Below, piece after piece: positions 59,312-64,000 of a DNA stretch of 64,000 nucleotides (position 1 is its first letter; each line of letters opens with the position of its first letter). The notes beneath the pieces are model-generated. The model was given only the letters and a program-made list of their open reading frames with translations. It did no database searches and was not told the DNA's origin. The position numbers and the translations under genes were made by a program. Source of the stretch: Eustoma russellianum (Eukaryota > Streptophyta > Magnoliopsida > Gentianales > Gentianaceae); contig AP025045.1 in assembly GCA_036186865.1 (NCBI GenBank), positions 18,155,250-18,219,249 of the forward strand, read 5' to 3'.

Positions 59312-59399
59312 GAAGGATCACCCAAGTATAGGTACCAAAAGGTACTTTTACTAAGAGGTGAATAACTAACTCGCAAGAACCCAAAATTAAAAGAGGTAC

Positions 59400-60026
59400 C
59401 TAAATCATTCTCGTACATTGCAGGGAACCCACACATCAAAAGGTACATCTATCAAATGGTTCCTTGATAGTGGTTGCTAGAGGCACATGACAGGTGACTC
59501 GAGCTTGTTCACAAAGTTGAAGAAGGTCACAAAAGGCGGATCCGTGACCTTTGGAGAAAACAATGAAGAAAGGATAATCAAAAAAGGTACAATCGGAAGC
59601 CCAAGCACCCTTCAAATTTCCAACGTCTTTTTGGTAAGCAACTTATCCTATAATCTTCTTAGCATCCCACAATTTATTGACAATGGTTTTGATGTATGTT
59701 TTACTCATCCATATTACAACATAATAAATAAAAATGGAGAAACAGTTTTAAAAGGAAAACGGGAAGGAAACATCTTTACACTTTCTATAGATGACATGTT
59801 AGACGCTAAGGTTAAGTGTTTCATGTCAAATGAACCTAATGTGAATTTGTGGCATAGATGTTTAGGACACATTGACATATCTACACTTGAAAAACTCCAA
59901 CGAAAGAACCTAATACGAGGATTGCCTACACTTGATTTAGACAATTTTCAATTGTGTGAATCTTGCATAAAGGGCAAACAAACATGCGAGTCACTTAAAC
60001 CTAAAAATGAAAAAGCACGACTATAG
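59400..60026 (+). pseudogene. copia protease and GAG-pre-integrase
   Basis: Protease motif LDSGC with a TAG right after it, at about 59483 (a Ser codon is expected in the family), then RHMTGDSSLF, a DNGF block and IDDML. The pre-integrase zinc region is LWHRCLGHIDI with CESCIKG. A frameshift near 60020 separates this from integrase. Confidence 0.9.
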
Positions 60027-61075
60027 TTTTAGAATTATTACACATTGATTTGTTTGGTCCTAGTCGCACTACGAGTCTTGGTGGACGTCATTATGCTTGT
60101 GTGATTGTTGATGATTTTTCTCATTATACTTGGACTTTGTTTCTTGCACATAAAGATGATAGCGCCATTGAGATTGCGAAACTAATAAAACAACTTGAAA
60201 ATCAATATGGTTTCAATGTGAAAAGGATTAGAAGCGATAGAGGCGGTGAATTTAAAAACAAGGACATGATTGCATTTTGCGAAGAAAAAGGAATCAAACA
60301 TGAGTTTTCGCCACCTAGAACTCCTCAACTAAACGGAGTAGTAGAAAGAAAGAATAGGACATCACAAGAAATCACTAGAACCATGTTGTGTGAAAATAAA
60401 TTGCCTAGATTTTTGTGGGCGGAAGCCGTAAATTGTGCATGCTACATAGTTAATCGTTTGTCCATTAGAAAGAAAATAAATGAGACGCCTTATGAGATAT
60501 TAAATGATCACAAGCCTAAAATTGATTACTTTCGTGTGTTTGGTTGCAATTGTTTTGTTTTAAATACGAAAGATAATTTAGATAAGTTTGAATCTATATC
60601 AATTGAATGCATATTTGTTGGATATTCTGTGAATTCAAAAGCATATAGATGTTATGATCCTATCACTAGGCAAATTCTAGAATCCATTCATGTGAAGTTT
60701 AATGAATTTGGTGAGATTGATAAAGATAAAGAATATGACGGTGATTTTGAATTAAAACCCGTGTTGAATGATGATGATGGCACGCATGATACACTAGAAA
60801 TGCATGATCACTTAGAAATGCATGAGAACATAAAAAATAATCAACCAAGATGGTATAGAGATCACCCACACGATCTCATTATAGGCGATATCACTCACGG
60901 TGTGCGACCACATAGAAGAATAAATCCGGATGAAATAAATCAATTTCATGCCATGGTATCCGAAATTGAACCTAAAAATGTGCATGATGCTTTGAGTGAT
61001 TCTTCTTGGATCGATGCTATGCATGATGAACTTAATCAATTTGTTAGAAATGACGTATGGGATTTAGTGCCATGA
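60027..61075 (+). pseudogene. copia integrase
   Basis: The core has VIVDDFSHYTW, IRSDRGGEFKNKD and NGVVERKNRT, so D, D and E remain. After the core come VFGCNCFVLNT and LIKQLENQYG-type blocks, and near the end an acidic linker (DGDFELKPVLNDDDGTHD) and HPHDLIIGDI. A TGA at about 61073 (from a likely CGA) ends the frame. Confidence 0.93.
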
Positions 61076-62500
61076 CCACAAGATAAGACTATAATAGACA
61101 CAAAGTGGGTGTTTAGAAATAAAATGAATGAAGAAGGAAAAGTTGTTAGAAACAAATCTAGACTTGTTGCACAAGGATATAATCAAGAAGAAGGAATTGA
61201 TTATGATGAAACATTTGCACCCGTAGCACGTTTAGAAGCCATACGACTTTTACTTGCTATTGCTTGCATGAAAGGTTTTAAACTTTATCAAATGGATGTG
61301 AAAAGTGCATTCTTAAATGGATTTATACAAGAATAAGTATACATGAAACAACCACCCGGTTTTGAAGATTTGAAACACCTTGATCATGTGTACAAACTAA
61401 AGAAGGCATTATATGGTTTAAAGCAAGCACCTAGAGCATGGTATGATCGTTTTGCAACTTTTCTATTAGAAAATGGTTTTAAAAGAGGCAGTGTAGATAG
61501 TACTTTATTTTTAAAACCAGATAAATCGGATTTACTAATCATTCAAATCTATGTTGATGACATCATTTTCGGCTCCACCTCTCATAAACTTGTTGAAGAT
61601 TTTGAAACTTGCATGAAATCATAATTTGAAATGTCTATGGTTGGTGAATTAAATTACTTTCTTGGCTTGCAAATTAAACAAATGAGCAAAGGTATACATA
61701 TAAGCCAAGTTAAGTATATAAATGATATGATTAAAAAGTTCAATTTTGAGAATTTAAAACCCTCTCCCACCCCTATGAGTGTCACCACTAAATTAGACAA
61801 AGATGAACATGGAAAGGACTTTGATAATGCTTTATATAGGTCTATGATTGGCTCTTTGCTCTATCTTACTGCTAGTAGACCTGATATCATGTTCAGTGTA
61901 TGTATGTGTGCATGTTTTCAAAGTCAACCAAAAGTGTCTCACTACAATGCCGTGAAAGGAATATTTCAATATATTAAGCACACACCCACCTTAGGCATTT
62001 GGTATGATAAAGATTGTGAATTTAACTTGCATGCCTATACTGATGCAGATTATGGCAGATGTAAAATAGATAGGAAACGCACAAGTGGCACTTGTCAATT
62101 TATAGAAAATTCACTAATTTCATGGTTTTCTAAAGAGCAAGAAAGCGTAAGTTTATCCACTGTTGAAGCTGAATACATGGCACTTAGTCTTTGCTGCACA
62201 CAATTATTATGGCTAAAACAACAACTTTCTGACTTTGGGATTACAGTAAATCGGATCCCTATATACTGTGATAGTATGAGCGCCATCAACTTATCTAAGA
62301 ACCCCGTTCTACATTCTACGGCAAAGCATATAGAAGTCCGCTATCACTTCCTTCGTGATCACGTAAATAATGGTGATATTATTATAGATCACGTACGCAT
62401 TGAGGCACAAGTAGCTGACATCTTCACAAAAGCATTAAATCAGGCCACGTATGAAAATCATCGTTCTAAATTAGGCATGATTTCTGCTGATTTGATTTGA
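61076..62500 (+). pseudogene. copia RT and RNase H
   Basis: One frame with stops at 61337 (TAA) and 61622 (TAA) but no frameshift. RT has LVAQGYNQEEGIDYDETF, MDVKSAFLNG, QAPRAWYDRF and the catalytic YVDDIIFGS. RNase H has GELNYFLGLQI, SLLYLTASRPDI, YTDADYG, SWFSKEQESVSLST, IYCDSMSAINL, VRIEAQVADIFTKAL. It ends at the usual SADLI stop. The two TAA codons are single-base nonsense changes. Confidence 0.95.
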
Positions 62501-62717
62501 TTGTCTTTCCATATTTACATGCATTTTTGATTGACTTTCCAAAATAAAGGGGGAAAGAATGCATGATTTAAGGGGGAGAGAAATTGATTGCACAAATCAA
62601 GGGGGAGAAAATTCGAAGTTTGAAATTCAAAATTTGAATTTGTGCATGATTGGAGGGGAGTGACAAAATTTAAATCATGATCGTAGGTTATTTTGTAAAT
62701 CATCAAAAGGGAGAGAT
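62501..62717 (+). other. 3' untranslated segment and polypurine tract, right family A
   Basis: Purine tracts at about 62543-62556, 62570-62580 and 62599-62610 precede AAAAGGGAGAGAT at 62704-62716, which touches the LTR. Between them is TTTGAAATTC-type low-complexity sequence, as in the left copy. Confidence 0.8.
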
Positions 62718-63084
62718 TGTAGCGAAAAATGTGTTTGAATGATTACAAAATGCATGATTTAAATAACGTGTATTAAAGAAATGCATGACACGTTTTATGA
62801 CATGACACGTTTTTGCATGAAACCTTCCTTATATAGTTCATATATAATGTTGTCGTACTAACGAGTCATGAACTTTAAAGCTTACCTCAAATGGCGAGCA
62901 TTTGTTGTGTTTGAACTATTTTTAGGTGCCATCATTAATGAACTAAACTAGTTCATCAAGTGAAGTACTTAGTTAAATGAACTAAGTAGTTCATTAAAGG
63001 AAGCTATATTTAGAAAAGAAAGGCAACAAATTGAAGAATGGAAATTCTTCTTCTCCCTCTTCTCCCTCACATCACACGCTATTT

Positions 63085-63138
<54 letters not shown>

Positions 63139-64000
63139 GATTTTTTTAAAAGGCACTATACACATATTTTCCAACGTACTACTGACACGTTATATATTTT
63201 ACGCACGTACGTTAACGTCACACCACTATATTTACCTCATATTTATGAGTATATTCAGGTCTTATATCATATGATATAAGTCGTGGTGATGACAAAATGA
63301 TTACGACACGTTACAAGGTTCTAAACCAAAAATCGTCGTATCGGGTGAATACCGAAACTTCGCCAACATATCACGTACTTGCCATATATAGATGGCCAGC
63401 CCCTACACTTCAAAATTGTCACAAATTTCGTGGCTTACATGGTATATACAGCCATAAAATCATTCCATGTTGGCACACACAAATCACCCCAAATTAAGGC
63501 CAAATTGTGGAGATTCCAAAATCAATTTTTGTCACATGTAGGCGCCACTTTAAATCAGCCATGAGTACTGAATATTAAAGTTTAATTTATTTATATTATG
63601 TATAACATAATATATATAACATGTTCAAAAAGATGGAATTTAATCAGAGAAAAATAGGGTAACCGACAAACGTCGAAAATTCAGTTTTCTACGAACACGA
63701 TACATGGAACATTTTTGGCATAACATATAACATGTATCTAGACACTTTTTACATACTCTATGCATTCTAAATTGTTCTAGAAAAATCATTTAAGGGCTGA
63801 TTAGAATATACCATATGTTTATAATTATTGTGCACTATTTCACAAAGTTTGCAAAAATAATTCAGCACATGTACAAGCTTATACACGCAGAGCTCAGCCT
63901 TGTTGGAGCTTTGTTGGCATCTTGATTGTCCAAGAATGAAGCATACAATATTGGTGACATAAAAAAAGGAGCTACACAAGGTAACATTTTTTCAAACTAT
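62718..64000 (+). repeat. 3' LTR of right family A copia (cut by window end)
   Basis: Starts TGTAGCGAAAAATG and matches 54848 onward, including the AT run at 63090-63135 and the palindromic block at 62950-62983. Here the segment 63608-63690 is the normal family sequence, whereas the 5' LTR carries a 29-bp duplicate in its place. Confidence 0.92.

Larger units (their letters stand above)
54848..64000 (+). mobile_element. Family A copia element, right copy (runs off the window)
   Basis: 5' LTR 54848-57842, primer site, gag, protease, integrase, RT, RNase H, purine tracts and the start of the 3' LTR at 62718. It lies inside family B gag; the five bases before it are TTGTA. The right-hand copy of the duplication is outside. 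Several stops, frameshifts and one gag deletion make it non-autonomous. SIRE- or Tork-type by general look; the lineage is not resolved. Confidence 0.93.

Overview
This is a window of plant nuclear DNA, probably from a eudicot. It is AT-rich, has no operon structure, and holds one spliced host gene inside nested, mostly broken retrotransposons. The plant signs are Ty1/copia elements primed by initiator-Met tRNA (TGGTATCAGAGC sites), a long-LTR Ty3/gypsy-type element with the GAGGACGAAAC tail, LINE remnants of the plant zf-RVT type, a tRNA-derived SINE, and a gene in five exons with GT-AG and one GC-AG intron.

Layout. (1) 1-3869: 3' half of a copia element (family A here), with RNase H remnant, purine tracts and 3' LTR. 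(2) 3890-7045: a 5'-truncated, multiply frameshifted LINE. (3) 7046-9608: a minus-strand family A LTR whose middle is replaced by a second LINE 3' region (8176-9195) carrying three tandem hairpins. (4) 9609-10320: a decayed polyprotein-like remnant. (5) 10627-21055: an almost complete minus-strand copia element (SIRE-like) with gag, protease, integrase, RT, RNase H and an extra ORF before its 3' LTR. (6) 21056-22699: upstream region of the host gene, with a SINE. (7) 22700-38830: host gene for a 643-residue PLP-dependent class V aminotransferase/cysteine-desulfurase-like protein. Intron 1 holds a 5.0 kb non-autonomous LTR element and intron 2 holds a truncated minus-strand copia element (family B) plus a gypsy-like fragment. 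(8) 38890-39130: a LINE 3' end next to the gene's 3' end. (9) 39397-54847: a second family B copia element on the minus strand, split inside RNase H by (10) a 9.87 kb LTR element at 41527-51393 with 4.4-4.6 kb LTRs and only 931 bp inside, flanked by a perfect ATCAC duplication. (11) 54848-64000: a family A copia element on the plus strand, inserted in the gag of the family B element and running off the window.

Only the PLP gene looks functional. Its five exons join in frame without a stop and keep the PLP lysine, the aspartate and the C-terminal Cys motif. Every pol or gag frame has stops, frameshifts or lost residues. The near-identical start of the two long LTRs suggests that the element at 41.5-51.4 kb inserted recently.

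The most interesting signals are non-coding: three 26-nt hairpins with compensatory changes in a LINE tail, near-perfect palindromes repeated in family A LTRs, a hairpin-bearing 52-bp array in the SIRE-like LTRs with a related array inside the element, a GC-AG intron forced by the reading frame, and tandem-repeat copy-number differences between the two LTRs of single elements. All similarity calls come from reading the sequence; no search was run.
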